The position numbers and the translations under genes are program-made. The notes beneath the pieces are model-generated. The model was not told the origin of the DNA, did not search any database, and worked only from the letters and a program-made list of their open reading frames with translations. Below are positions 1 to 7,696 of a stretch of 64,000 nucleotides of DNA, piece by piece; the stretch's first letter is position 1, and each line of letters begins with the position of its first letter. Origin of the DNA: Methylobacter sp. S3L5C (lineage in GTDB: Bacteria > Pseudomonadota > Gammaproteobacteria > Methylococcales > Methylomonadaceae); the NCBI RefSeq assembly GCF_022788635.1, contig NZ_CP076024.1, positions 496,001 to 560,000 on the forward strand. Direction: 5' to 3'.

Positions 1-576
1 CTGGGGCTATATACAGGCGCGGCTTTGTCTGAATTGTGCCAACTTCATTTAAGCGACATCAGAAAACATAACGCGTTCGATAATTCAGAGCATTGGATTA
101 TAGATTTTAATGTGAACCCTGATGACGAAGACAGCCGCTTTAAAAACAAATACAGACCACGACTAATCCCAATTCATAAAGCCTTAATTGATCTTGGATT
201 TACTAACTACGTCAACGGCCAACTACAAAAAGGCGAAAAGGAACTATTCCCGACAGCACGGAGGAACGTAGGAGAATACGGCCCAGAGTCTTTCGGGCCA
301 CAAAGTCAATGGTGGGGAGAATATAGCAGTAATGCAGGCGTTACAGATAAAAATGTTGTGTTCCATTCATTTAAGCATTTATTAGATACTAAACTCTTTA
401 ATATGCGTTGTGATAGGGATATAGTAGCGGCCTTTAGTGGTCATTCCATTAACACAATGGCTGGCAATGTTTACCGCACTGGTGGACATCGGGATGCAGA
501 CATTGGCCCATTGGTTGAATGGATTAATAAAATAGATTACGGCTTAGTACACCATCCTTTTAAGTTGGTGAAATAA
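1..576 (+). CDS. Tyrosine recombinase/phage integrase, C-terminal part (probably inactive)
   Basis: The reading frame is open from base 1, so the gene begins outside the window. The visible part is the catalytic half of a phage-type tyrosine recombinase: a box I-like segment LYTGAALSELCQL, a box II segment FHSFKHLLDTKL, a GHS motif and a C-terminal VYRTGGHRD with the likely nucleophile Tyr. Active family members have Arg in TGxR and HxxR; here these positions read Ala (TGAA) and Lys (HSFK), so two of the conserved catalytic arginines are absent. The position at the edge of an accessory island fits an integrase, but the protein has probably lost strand-exchange activity. The family is clear; the inactivity is inferred. 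Confidence 0.85.
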   Translation: MGLYTGAALSELCQLHLSDIRKHNAFDNSEHWIIDFNVNPDDEDSRFKNKYRPRLIPIHKALIDLGFTNYVNGQLQKGEKELFPTARRNVGEYGPESFGPQSQWWGEYSSNAGVTDKNVVFHSFKHLLDTKLFNMRCDRDIVAAFSGHSINTMAGNVYRTGGHRDADIGPLVEWINKIDYGLVHHPFKLVK

Positions 577-651
577 CCTAAAAACCCCGTTTTTTTCACT
601 TTTTACCCCGTATTTACCCCTCGACACGCTACAGCCCAATGATTACAGGCT

Positions 652-688
652 ACTTTACTTTCCATATATGAAAGTAAAGTGGTTTTTT
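652..688 (+). terminator. AT-rich hairpin with T run after the integrase
   Basis: An 11-bp perfect inverted repeat (ACTTTACTTTC at 652-662, its complement at 670-680) with a 7-nt loop is followed by GG and six T. It lies about 75 bases after the integrase stop and has the form of a Rho-independent terminator, although the stem is poor in GC. Confidence 0.5.
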
Positions 689-760
689 GCACTGTAAACG
701 GGGGGTAAACGAACCTCGCACTTTAAAGCATGTGTTCGTTTTTCTAATTAATTTTAAATT

Positions 761-985
761 CTAGCTCTGCAATACCCCAAGTTTGGAATATAGCGTGCGT
801 TTTATAGCAAGCCGGCACTTGATACACACCAAACATAAATTCAGCCCCCCCCCAATATCGATAGTTAACCACCCACGCACCTTGAATTCATTAAAAAGCT
901 TAACACCAAATACAATGCCTACATCTGGTAGTGAACTTTTAAGTTCGTAGTCTAATACCGCTTTTATCTCATCGATGCTATCCAT
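761..985 (-). CDS. Small hypothetical protein with a nine-G tract (possible frameshift)
   Basis: This 74-residue frame starts at ATG 985. I do not recognise the family. The coding strand has a run of nine G (845-853) at about codon 45. As sequenced, translation continues to a stop at 761. With seven or ten G, the frame would instead run to a stop at 744 and end in a different tail beginning GAEFMFGVYQVPACY. That alternative tail looks at least as protein-like, with aromatic residues and a balanced composition. The tract may be a slippage site or a sequencing indel. The gene is divergent from the serine recombinase, with about 185 bases between them. Confidence 0.45.
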   Translation of the reverse strand: MDSIDEIKAVLDYELKSSLPDVGIVFGVKLFNEFKVRGWLTIDIGGGLNLCLVCIKCRLAIKRTLYSKLGVLQS

Positions 986-1109
986 TGAAAAGTATCCTTG
1001 CTGTTACATATTTATGAGTAAGCTTTCATAGGCGCATTACATTAATTTAATTAAAACATAAATCATATACGTATAAATACTTACACTAATCAATGTTAGC
1101 ACAACCAGC

Positions 1110-1145
1110 TTTACAAACTGTAAACGACCGTTTATAATTTGTAAA
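1110..1145. promoter_or_regulatory. 36-bp palindrome upstream of the serine recombinase
   Basis: Two 16-nt arms (1110-1125 and 1130-1145) are complementary at 14 of 16 positions, around a GACC centre. The left arm reads TTTACAAACTGTAAAC. The palindrome ends 25 bases before the recombinase start codon, so it is a candidate recombinase binding/crossover (res-like) site or an autoregulatory operator. The structure is seen directly; the function is inferred. Confidence 0.5.
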
Positions 1146-1170
1146 AGGTTAACACAACAGAGCAAAACTA

Positions 1171-1842
1171 ATGAAAGCGATCATCTATACCAGAGTATCA
1201 ACAGCCGAACAGGGAAAATCAGGATTAGGCTTAAAGGCACAACTTGATTCAGTTACCGAATTTTGCCAAGCTGAAAATATTGAAGTTGTCGCCCACTATG
1301 AAGAAACCGAAACCGGCAAAGGTTCTAATGCTTTGGATAAAAGACCGCAATTAGCAGAAGCGTTAAAACATGCTAAAAAAATAGGCGCTCACTTAGTTGT
1401 CGCCAAGCTTGACCGCCTAAGTAGAAACGTGGCTTTCATATCATTGTTAATGGAAACCAAAAAAGTCCCTTTCATTGTTGCTCAACTTGGCAAAGATGCC
1501 GACCCATTTATGATGCACTTGTACGCGGCTCTGTCAGAAAAGGAACGTAACCTAATCAGTGAACGAACCAAGGCGGCGTTAGCTATCATCAAAAAAGATC
1601 CCAATAGATTACCGCTAGGTAACCGAACCAACTTAGACGAAGCAAGGGAAAAATCAAACGCTACTAACAGACATGAAGCGGCTACCTTTGCCAATACAGT
1701 AATGGACACCATTCAACAATCAAGAAAGCAAGGAGATTCCCTTCCAGCTATCGCGGCAAAGCTAAACAGCATGGGTGTTAAGACAAGACGCGGCGGCAAA
1801 TGGTACGCGTCAACAGTAACAAATATTTTAAAACGTGCTTAA
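1171..1842 (+). CDS. Serine recombinase (resolvase/invertase family)
   Basis: A 223-residue serine recombinase. The N-terminal catalytic domain starts with YTRVST, with nucleophile Ser10 and Arg8, and continues with KLDRLSRN (Arg82, Arg85) and the [18 protein letters not shown] helix, all hallmarks of the resolvase family. The C-terminal 60 residues resemble the small helix-turn-helix/recombinase domain, with [19 protein letters not shown]. These enzymes make double-strand breaks through a 5'-phosphoserine link and resolve, invert or integrate DNA. The length is that of a classical resolvase, not of a large integrase. A palindrome lies directly upstream and a terminator hairpin directly downstream, so it appears to be a single-gene unit in the mobile island. 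Confidence 0.93.
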   Translation: MKAIIYTRVSTAEQGKSGLGLKAQLDSVTEFCQAENIEVVAHYEETETGKGSNALDKRPQLAEALKHAKKIGAHLVVAKLDRLSRNVAFISLLMETKKVPFIVAQLGKDADPFMMHLYAALSEKERNLISERTKAALAIIKKDPNRLPLGNRTNLDEAREKSNATNRHEAATFANTVMDTIQQSRKQGDSLPAIAAKLNSMGVKTRRGGKWYASTVTNILKRA

Positions 1843-1870
1843 TTAAACAAGCCCTACTCTGTAACCAATA

Positions 1871-1894
1871 AGCCGCTAACAGAGCGGCTTTTTT
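1871..1894 (+). terminator. Rho-independent terminator of the serine recombinase
   Basis: The stem AGCCGC (1871-1876) pairs with GCGGCT (1884-1889) and is followed by a run of T to 1894. It lies 28 bases after the recombinase stop codon. Confidence 0.8.
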
Positions 1895-2114
1895 GCGCCT
1901 GTAATATTCCCATATGTCGGCAATCCTTGCCAAGAATATTAGTATTTAATTAAATAGTTTTTTACTTGCCCCGCTATTTATCAGGCATTAACCAATCTTG
2001 GTAATACTTGCATGTATCAACACGTTGCGTGGTAAATCACAATGGGGTATAACTTACATTTATTAAATACTTATTAAATTCAATAAGTTACATACACTAA
2101 AAAAGGATACACTA

Positions 2115-2387
2115 ATGGCAATAAGTACAAAAGACCGATCAGCAGCGTATAGAAAACGGAGAAGCGCAGGGGTTAACCAAGCAATACAATTCACTTTGCC
2201 AAAAACGATTATAGAAACGCTTGATAAGTTTATCGGTATCGCTGGAAACTCAAGATCAGAAGTCGTTTCAAATGCACTAATATCATGGGCTTGTGACGCA
2301 GTTGAAGCACTGCCAAAGCTTCAGGAATACGAAGCAAAGCGAAAAGAAAAACTTTTAAATCAGCTAAAGGAAAACGAAAATGCTTAA
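2115..2387 (+). CDS. Ribbon-helix-helix DNA-binding protein
   Basis: A 90-residue protein with a basic start (MAISTKDRSAAYRKRRSAG) and a segment IQFTLPKTIIETLDKFI followed by GNSRSEVVSNALISWA. This is the beta-strand, helix, turn, helix layout of MetJ/Arc-type repressors. The C-terminus is a charged helix. A good ribosome-binding site (AAAAGGA) lies about 8 bases before the ATG. Its end overlaps the start of the next gene by 8 bases, indicating translational coupling. It is likely a transcriptional regulator of the mobile element; the target is unknown. Confidence 0.75.
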   Translation: MAISTKDRSAAYRKRRSAGVNQAIQFTLPKTIIETLDKFIGIAGNSRSEVVSNALISWACDAVEALPKLQEYEAKRKEKLLNQLKENENA

Positions 2388-2688
2388 TGCAAACGAAGCC
2401 GCTGTCTACATTCAAAATTGGGTATCTGCTCACGGATATGACGAGGTGTTCAAAGGATCGACATCGACATTATTAAATGAGTCCCGCCGTGTCTCCCGTC
2501 CAAAAGCCAATGCTGGCAAGTATGGCAAAATACCCTATTACCGATTTCTTAACGGTCGTGTTGGGTATCATGTCGAAGACCTGAAACTATTGTGCAATAA
2601 TTTTATAGCCCCTCATTGCGCCAAGCTAATGGCAATTAAGGCAGCAAAATTAACAGGGCTTGCGTATTATGTTTCGGGCACTATCTAA
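2380..2688 (+). CDS. Excisionase-like winged-helix protein (putative)
   Basis: A 102-residue protein coupled to the ribbon-helix-helix gene. The pattern NANEAAVYIQNW followed by IPYYRFLNGRVGYHVEDL matches the layout of MerR/excisionase-type DNA-binding domains (AlpA, Xis, HTH_17): an N-terminal recognition region, then PYY...GRVxYxxEDL. Its neighbours are recombinases, so a role as recombination directionality factor or regulator is reasonable. The family assignment is by motif only. The C-terminal 30 residues are not recognised. Confidence 0.6.
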   Translation: MLNANEAAVYIQNWVSAHGYDEVFKGSTSTLLNESRRVSRPKANAGKYGKIPYYRFLNGRVGYHVEDLKLLCNNFIAPHCAKLMAIKAAKLTGLAYYVSGTI

Positions 2689-2804
2689 CGCCTATCCCCA
2701 GCCGACTAAGTCTTAGATAATAGGCTTTTGATACCTATATGAACTATTCAATGCTCAGCACATTGAAATCTGACCCCTTATAGCTGGGGGATACACAATA
2801 AAAT

Positions 2805-2834
2805 GCCTTATCGGGATTCGAGTCCCTTTAAGGC
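2805..2834. other. Nested hairpin with a T-arm-like loop
   Basis: An outer stem, GCCTTA (2805-2810) with TAAGGC (2829-2834), encloses an inner stem, GGGA with TCCC, around TTCGAG. The inner part resembles a tRNA T-arm, but no rest of a tRNA is present. It lies 24 bases before the putative Rep-like gene and could be an origin or control hairpin, or an old attachment-site fragment. Confidence 0.4.
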
Positions 2835-2857
2835 TTTAACATTTGGACAAATGCAGA

Positions 2858-3787
2858 ATGATTATAACAGATTTTTACGAACGCCGGAAAACCAGCGATG
2901 CCTTAATAAGCGATTCCGAACTTGAGGTTCTACTATCCACTTTAGACATCGAAAGCGATGCCAATGATTCAAAATTAGCACATAACCGGAACAAAGCTTA
3001 TCAAAGAAACAAGTTAACAAAAGCAGCCGCAACCGCACAGGCCGCAAGATCTAGCCTGTTAGCAATGACAGCAAAGAACGCCCATATCTGTAATAATATA
3101 GCTAACACCCTAAACCTAAACACCTTTAAAGAGACCTTCTTTACAGAAACCCATCACCAAGAATACGAACGATTAAACCCTTTAGTGAAAATATTGCTAT
3201 CGCAATATCTCATTCACAACCAGCAAAACACCACCTTAAAGGGCTATCCATTCGTTTATAGACTATCCCTTACCCAGCGGCCTAAAGCCGCTGGTAATAC
3301 ATTCAACAAACAGCTACAAAGAAAAATCTCTACCGTATTAAAAAGACCTGTTTTATTTTGGACGTACAAAGAATATGACGGGGATGGATACCGGAACCCA
3401 AATAAAATAATCACCCATATTAACGGGGAGATTTTAATAACCTCCAATGAGTTACAAATACTTAAAGAAGCCTTTAAAAAGCTTGCTGGCGGCACGAAAA
3501 CCATTAACCCCTCATTACCCTACACCATACGCTTTCCAGTAGGCAGTAGAAACAAAAATACAGCAAGGCATGGTAATTTATACAGTGTTTGCAATTGGTG
3601 CGCATACGCTGCCAAGCAAGATAAAGAAAGATTGCTAGATTACCGCCGGACTTGCTTTGATTACCAGCTACAAAGAAAACCTATTCCGGCCCCTGATAAA
3701 GAGAAGTTTTATTATATCTCTCAAAAACTTAACAATGATGCAAAAGCCTTTTATAACGAAAAAATCAACAAATCTGCCAAAGAATAG
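2858..3787 (+). CDS. Putative Rep-like protein of the mobile island (HUH-like, uncertain)
   Basis: A protein of about 309 residues from ATG 2858; a TTG at 2843 would add five residues. I do not recognise it with certainty. The central part has ITHINGEILITSNELQ followed by LKEAFKKLAGG. This resembles the HUH strand (His-hydrophobic-His-Gly) and following helix of rolling-circle Rep proteins in integrative elements, but the second His is Asn here. A late segment has CNWCAYAAKQ. The protein is rich in Lys and Asn, in keeping with the AT-rich island. A nested hairpin lies just upstream. A replication role is a weak inference; without profile evidence this is a hypothetical protein. Confidence 0.55.
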   Translation: MIITDFYERRKTSDALISDSELEVLLSTLDIESDANDSKLAHNRNKAYQRNKLTKAAATAQAARSSLLAMTAKNAHICNNIANTLNLNTFKETFFTETHHQEYERLNPLVKILLSQYLIHNQQNTTLKGYPFVYRLSLTQRPKAAGNTFNKQLQRKISTVLKRPVLFWTYKEYDGDGYRNPNKIITHINGEILITSNELQILKEAFKKLAGGTKTINPSLPYTIRFPVGSRNKNTARHGNLYSVCNWCAYAAKQDKERLLDYRRTCFDYQLQRKPIPAPDKEKFYYISQKLNNDAKAFYNEKINKSAKE

Positions 3788-3914
3788 TAAGTAACTGGTT
3801 ACTTATCTTTTTTGAAATCAATAACTTAGAGCTAACTCCCCTTTTATAAACCGTGCTAAATTGCCAGCTCTTAAAAAAATATCTCAAAAAATAACCAAAA
3901 AATAACCAAACACT

Positions 3915-4085
3915 ATGGAAAAGATAACACTAGAACAATTAGCAGAAATGATGAAGGTATCATGGTTAACAGACAAAACCAAGATTCATGGAAATATGAT
4001 AATAAATCGTATTTGTCACGAAGAAAGAGGCTACTTGATTACGGTACAGTCAGAAAGCGGCGCGTTAATGTTTTACAGCAGCTAA
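3915..4085 (+). CDS. Small hypothetical protein (56 residues)
   Basis: A short frame beginning MEKITLEQLAEMMKVSWL and ending in GALMFYSS. It has balanced composition and two predicted short helices. Its leader (CTCAAAAAATAAC at 3883-3895, then AAACACTATG) is nearly repeated before the gene at 4510, which suggests both are expressed and may share a duplicated leader. No family recognised. Confidence 0.45.
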   Translation: MEKITLEQLAEMMKVSWLTDKTKIHGNMIINRICHEERGYLITVQSESGALMFYSS

Positions 4086-4166
4086 CCAGCTCAAGTATGA
4101 GCCTATCTATTTCAACAGCTTCAAATCTAATGGGCTAAATTTTCAGCCCGACACACAAGCCTCGAA

Positions 4167-4472
4167 ATGCGTGGTACAGTAATTTTTTATAACTTGGAAC
4201 AATTTATGAACTCAACAACTGAAGACTTTAAAAACAATTATTTGAATGGCGAATGCAGAGCCACAGAAGTGGAATTTATACGTGCAAAGACATCCGAAGC
4301 GATGGACGGCGAAGTATGCGGGAGCGAATTGACATTCCCATATTCGGTGCTTAACCCGTTCTATTATGGATTAGCAGACTTAGACAAGGACGACACAGAC
4401 AAAGACCACGTTCATTATGATGTAAGTGAAATGCTTTCGTTATGGGATTCAATAATCGAGCTGGAAGATTAG
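4167..4472 (+). CDS. Hypothetical acidic protein
   Basis: A 101-residue frame from ATG 4167 (MRGTVIFYNLEQFM). A second ATG at 4206, preceded by GGAAC, would give an 88-residue protein. The sequence is acidic, with a run of Asp around KDDTDKDH and the end SIIELED. No family recognised. It is co-directional with the neighbouring island genes. Confidence 0.5.
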   Translation: MRGTVIFYNLEQFMNSTTEDFKNNYLNGECRATEVEFIRAKTSEAMDGEVCGSELTFPYSVLNPFYYGLADLDKDDTDKDHVHYDVSEMLSLWDSIIELED

Positions 4473-4509
4473 ACCGGCTCAAAAAATAACAAAAAAGGAG
4501 CTAAACACT

Positions 4510-5025
4510 ATGCAAAAATTAACTATTTTAGAAAGACAGTTGAAAGAAATCCAAGAACGTGAAATGGTTAGAATTAGCAACTTAAAAACAGCGTGGCACT
4601 ACACCACAGGTGAAAAATTTATTAAAATTGTCGAGTCTGGGTTGTTAATTCCAACAAGTATAGGGGTTGAACATCCAGAAAAGCCGATACTTTGGTTTTC
4701 GTCCAATCAATATTGGGAGCCAACAGCCTGCAAGGCCATATATGAAAATAATACAATAACTACTTTAACAATGGACGAAACCAAAACTAGAGGGGGCGGC
4801 CTCGTTAGATTTGGCTTGCCCTTGAAAGACCTGCACCATTGGAACAAGTTAATAAAGAAGTCAAAAATGTCCGTGAATGTTGCGTTAGGCTTAGAATCAG
4901 CAGGAGTTAGGCAAGGTGCAAATCCTAACCACTGGTACGGGCTTACAAAAGCAATCCCGTTGTCAAAATGTCCATATATTGAAGTTATAAAAGATGATCT
5001 TTGGGTTAGGGTTAAGCCGGCCTAA
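4510..5025 (+). CDS. Hypothetical protein with ART-like N-terminal signature
   Basis: A 171-residue protein with a strong ribosome-binding site (AAAAAAGGAG) ahead of the ATG. After a basic helix, the segment WHYTTGEKFIKIVESGLL, then PILWFSSNQYWEPTA, resembles the HYT...ILESGLL start of ADP-ribosyltransferase-fold proteins such as the DarT/RES/DUF3990 groups. The rest (NPNHWYGLTKAIPL) does not show clear catalytic residues to me. It stands alone, with no obvious macrodomain antitoxin beside it. Toxin or effector activity is speculative; the resemblance is by eye only. Confidence 0.55.
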   Translation: MQKLTILERQLKEIQEREMVRISNLKTAWHYTTGEKFIKIVESGLLIPTSIGVEHPEKPILWFSSNQYWEPTACKAIYENNTITTLTMDETKTRGGGLVRFGLPLKDLHHWNKLIKKSKMSVNVALGLESAGVRQGANPNHWYGLTKAIPLSKCPYIEVIKDDLWVRVKPA

Positions 5026-5103
5026 ATTTTGCCCTATCTATTTTTCAATTCTCGCGGCTTCAGCCATAGCCGCCAAATCTTTACAAATTAACCGGATAAT
5101 AAA

Positions 5104-5277
5104 ATGAAAACAGAAGTAATCAGCCTTAAAACCATGTGTGCCATCTTGGAAGCGGCAACCATCACTAATACAATCGATCAGGGTCTATTGCTAAGCCATA
5201 CAATCCAGCATCCAACATTGGGACTTTGCCAAACTATTCAGGCAGATAGCGCTTGCCTTTTAATTTCTCGCTTGTAA
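5104..5277 (+). CDS. Possible small protein at the island edge
   Basis: A 57-residue frame starting MKTEVISLKTMCAILEAAT. It has no recognised family and no clear ribosome-binding site (AACCGGATAATAAA precedes it). It is the last island frame before the LysM/dprA block. It may be spurious. Confidence 0.3.
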   Translation: MKTEVISLKTMCAILEAATITNTIDQGLLLSHTIQHPTLGLCQTIQADSACLLISRL

Positions 5278-5457
5278 CCTTCAAAACTTGATGCCAGAAT
5301 AGCGACATCAATCACCACCATTTAGGTGATACACTTCACCAAAAGAGTTAACTTTTTATCCATAAAAAACAATAACTTAGTGCAATACTGGAATTCTATA
5401 GTAATTCATATAAACTTTGAATCCATAACGGCTAAAAAAGACTCGCCAGGTATTAAT

Positions 5458-6573
5458 ATGGTTCTTCGAACACTTTTTGTATTAATGAATTTTTCTTTGA
5501 TTAGTATAAATATATGGGCAGAAGAAATACAAATAAACCCTACTCACCCGGATCAATATACGGTTGTGAAAGGTGATACTTTGTGGGACATCTCCGGTAA
5601 ATTTTTAAACCGGCCTTGGCAATGGCCTGAACTGTGGAATAACAATGCTCAAATTAAAAATCCACAACTGATTTATCCAGGCGATACTATTTATTTTTCC
5701 ATCGTCAATGGCAGTCCGCAACTTGACTTGTCCAGAAATGCACAACAAGCTCAATACGAGGTTGATTCTTCCTGTGTTCTTGGCGAAGATGATGTTAAAA
5801 ATGGTCGAACCAGATTTGCTGTTTCCAAAACCGGAAAGCTTTTACCTTGCATTCGGGAAACACTCATTAAACAAGCGATTAACTTAATTCCTACCGAGTC
5901 TATAGCGCAATTTTTAACCTCACCCAAAGTGGTAACCGAAAATGAACTCAACAATGCACCTTATATTATTGATTTCGCAGGCGAGCATCTGATTGCTGGA
6001 GCAGGTGATAAAGTTTATGTACGCTCGATAACTCAACCAGAAAGCCGGTCATACACTATTTATCGGGCGGGAGATACCTATGTCAGCCCTGATACCGGCG
6101 AAATCCTGGGGTATGATGCGAAATATATCGCCGACACCATCGTGCAACAGCCAGGTGATCCGGCGACGTTAACCATCACTAAATCAAACAGTGAGGTTCG
6201 GAAAGGTGACCGTGCCATGCCAAAAAATGAAGACGAGGTCACCTTAAATTATTTTCCAAGGCCTCCCGAAAAAAGCATTAATGGCAGCGTTATAAGCGTG
6301 CTGGGAGGAGTTTCTCAAATAGGACTTTATAACATCGTCGTTATAGACAAAGGCTCTAAAGACGGTATTCTTGCAGGCCATGAACTGACCATCTATAGAA
6401 CAGGAAAAAGCATTAATGACCCTTACAGCACCATTAAAAACGACGTCGTTAAACTACCTGATGAAATTGCCGGCACCCTGATGGTATTTCGTCCCTTTGA
6501 GCGTGTCAGTTACGCTCTGGTAATGAAAACGACTCAGGCCATTCACATTTTAGACAAAGTTAAAACACCCTGA
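5458..6573 (+). CDS. LysM-domain exported protein
   Basis: The ATG at 5458 gives a protein of 371 residues with a typical signal peptide (MVLRTLFVLMNFSLISINIW, cleaved near AEE). The LysM domain follows at about residues 34-80: YTVVKGDTLWDISGKFL, then WPELWNNN and LIYPGDTIYF. It binds peptidoglycan through LysM. The C-terminal 250 residues match the long tail of LysM proteins that precede dprA in many gammaproteobacteria. A longer frame from 5326 lacks a good start and would bury the signal peptide. The gene leads the lysM-dprA-smg-topA cluster. Confidence 0.88.
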   Translation: MVLRTLFVLMNFSLISINIWAEEIQINPTHPDQYTVVKGDTLWDISGKFLNRPWQWPELWNNNAQIKNPQLIYPGDTIYFSIVNGSPQLDLSRNAQQAQYEVDSSCVLGEDDVKNGRTRFAVSKTGKLLPCIRETLIKQAINLIPTESIAQFLTSPKVVTENELNNAPYIIDFAGEHLIAGAGDKVYVRSITQPESRSYTIYRAGDTYVSPDTGEILGYDAKYIADTIVQQPGDPATLTITKSNSEVRKGDRAMPKNEDEVTLNYFPRPPEKSINGSVISVLGGVSQIGLYNIVVIDKGSKDGILAGHELTIYRTGKSINDPYSTIKNDVVKLPDEIAGTLMVFRPFERVSYALVMKTTQAIHILDKVKTP

Positions 6574-7676
6574 ATATAAATACGCAACCAAATGACAACG
6601 ACTTAAAATACTGGCTTGCCCTTTTGCGTACGCCAGGTGTCGGTTGTCGAACATTTCTTGGCCTGCTGAAAACGCATACACCCGCACAATTATTTGCAGA
6701 ATCGGCATCAGCACTTTCGGCTTTAGGCTTAAAAAGTGATATTATTCATGTAATCAAAAATCCGGACTGGACAATGATTGATTATGATCTATCTTGGCTG
6801 GAACAAAAAAACAACCTCGTAATCACCTTTAACGATGCAAATTATCCTTTGCAATTAAAAGAAATTGCCGATCCACCGCCCATTTTGTTTGTGCGCGGAA
6901 ACCCTGATTTATTGGCATTACCGCAGATTGCCATAGTTGGCAGTCGAAATCCTTCATCTTTAGGAGAAGAAACTGCCTTCAATTTTGCCAAAACACTCAG
7001 CCGCCACGGTTTTATTATCACCAGTGGACTGGCTTTAGGTATAGATGCCGCCAGCCATCGAGGCGCGTTAAATGCACAAGGCTTGACTATTGCCGTGGCA
7101 GGAACCGGACTGGATCGAGTATATCCTGCCCGGCATAAAGACTTGGCAACCGAAATTGTTAATACCGGCGCGATGATCTCAGAGTTTCCACCTGGCACTA
7201 GCGCAAAAGCCAATCATTTTCCCAGACGTAACCGTATCATCAGCGGACTATGCCAAGGCCTTCTGGTTGTTGAAGCCGCCAAGCAAAGCGGTTCGTTAAT
7301 AACTGCCAGAATGGCTTTAGAACAAAATCGCGAGGTTTTTGCTATTCCAGGCTCTATTCATAATCCTTTGGCACGAGGCTGCAATGCACTTATTCGTAAT
7401 GGGGCAAAACTTGTTGAAACCACCCAGGATATTCTTGAAGAATTAAATCAATATTATTCACAAGATGAAAAGTTGCTATCATTTACTATGGAATCAACGC
7501 TTGACCAAGAGCAAGAAACATTATTGAATCACGTCATGTTTAGCCCAACCTCTATTGATACTCTGGTTGAAAATACCGGCGAATCCGTTGAAGTCATTTC
7601 CTCAATGTTACTGATTCTTGAGCTTCAAGGCTATCTGGAAGCAACCGCTGGCGGCTGCTATATGAGAGTAAAATAA
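6570..7676 (+). CDS. dprA: DNA processing protein DprA
   Basis: DprA loads RecA onto incoming single-stranded DNA in natural transformation. The Rossmann-like domain shows IVGSRNPSSLG, GLALGIDAASHRGAL, FPRRNRIISGL and EAAKQSGSLITA, followed by a C-terminal winged-helix region. The conserved N-terminus (LKYWLALLRTPGVG) extends upstream of TTG 6624. Between it and the in-frame stop at 6561 there is no ATG, GTG or TTG. The best candidate is CTG 6570, whose last two bases overlap the upstream TGA (CTGA), giving 368 residues, the usual length. If TTG 6624 is used the protein has 350 residues and loses conserved sequence. The identity is secure; the start is unusual. Confidence 0.93.
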   Translation: MNINTQPNDNDLKYWLALLRTPGVGCRTFLGLLKTHTPAQLFAESASALSALGLKSDIIHVIKNPDWTMIDYDLSWLEQKNNLVITFNDANYPLQLKEIADPPPILFVRGNPDLLALPQIAIVGSRNPSSLGEETAFNFAKTLSRHGFIITSGLALGIDAASHRGALNAQGLTIAVAGTGLDRVYPARHKDLATEIVNTGAMISEFPPGTSAKANHFPRRNRIISGLCQGLLVVEAAKQSGSLITARMALEQNREVFAIPGSIHNPLARGCNALIRNGAKLVETTQDILEELNQYYSQDEKLLSFTMESTLDQEQETLLNHVMFSPTSIDTLVENTGESVEVISSMLLILELQGYLEATAGGCYMRVK

Positions 7677-7696
7677 TTATAAACAACAAACACACT

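Noticed and set aside
2805-2834. tRNA gene
   Set aside because: Only a T-arm-like hairpin is present; no anticodon arm, D arm or acceptor stem could be found around it.
5326-5457. Longer N-terminus of the LysM protein
   Set aside because: The extension would place 44 residues before a clear signal peptide that begins at ATG 5458.
6842-7213. 123-residue minus-strand frame inside dprA
   Set aside because: Fully inside conserved dprA sequence and without recognisable protein features.
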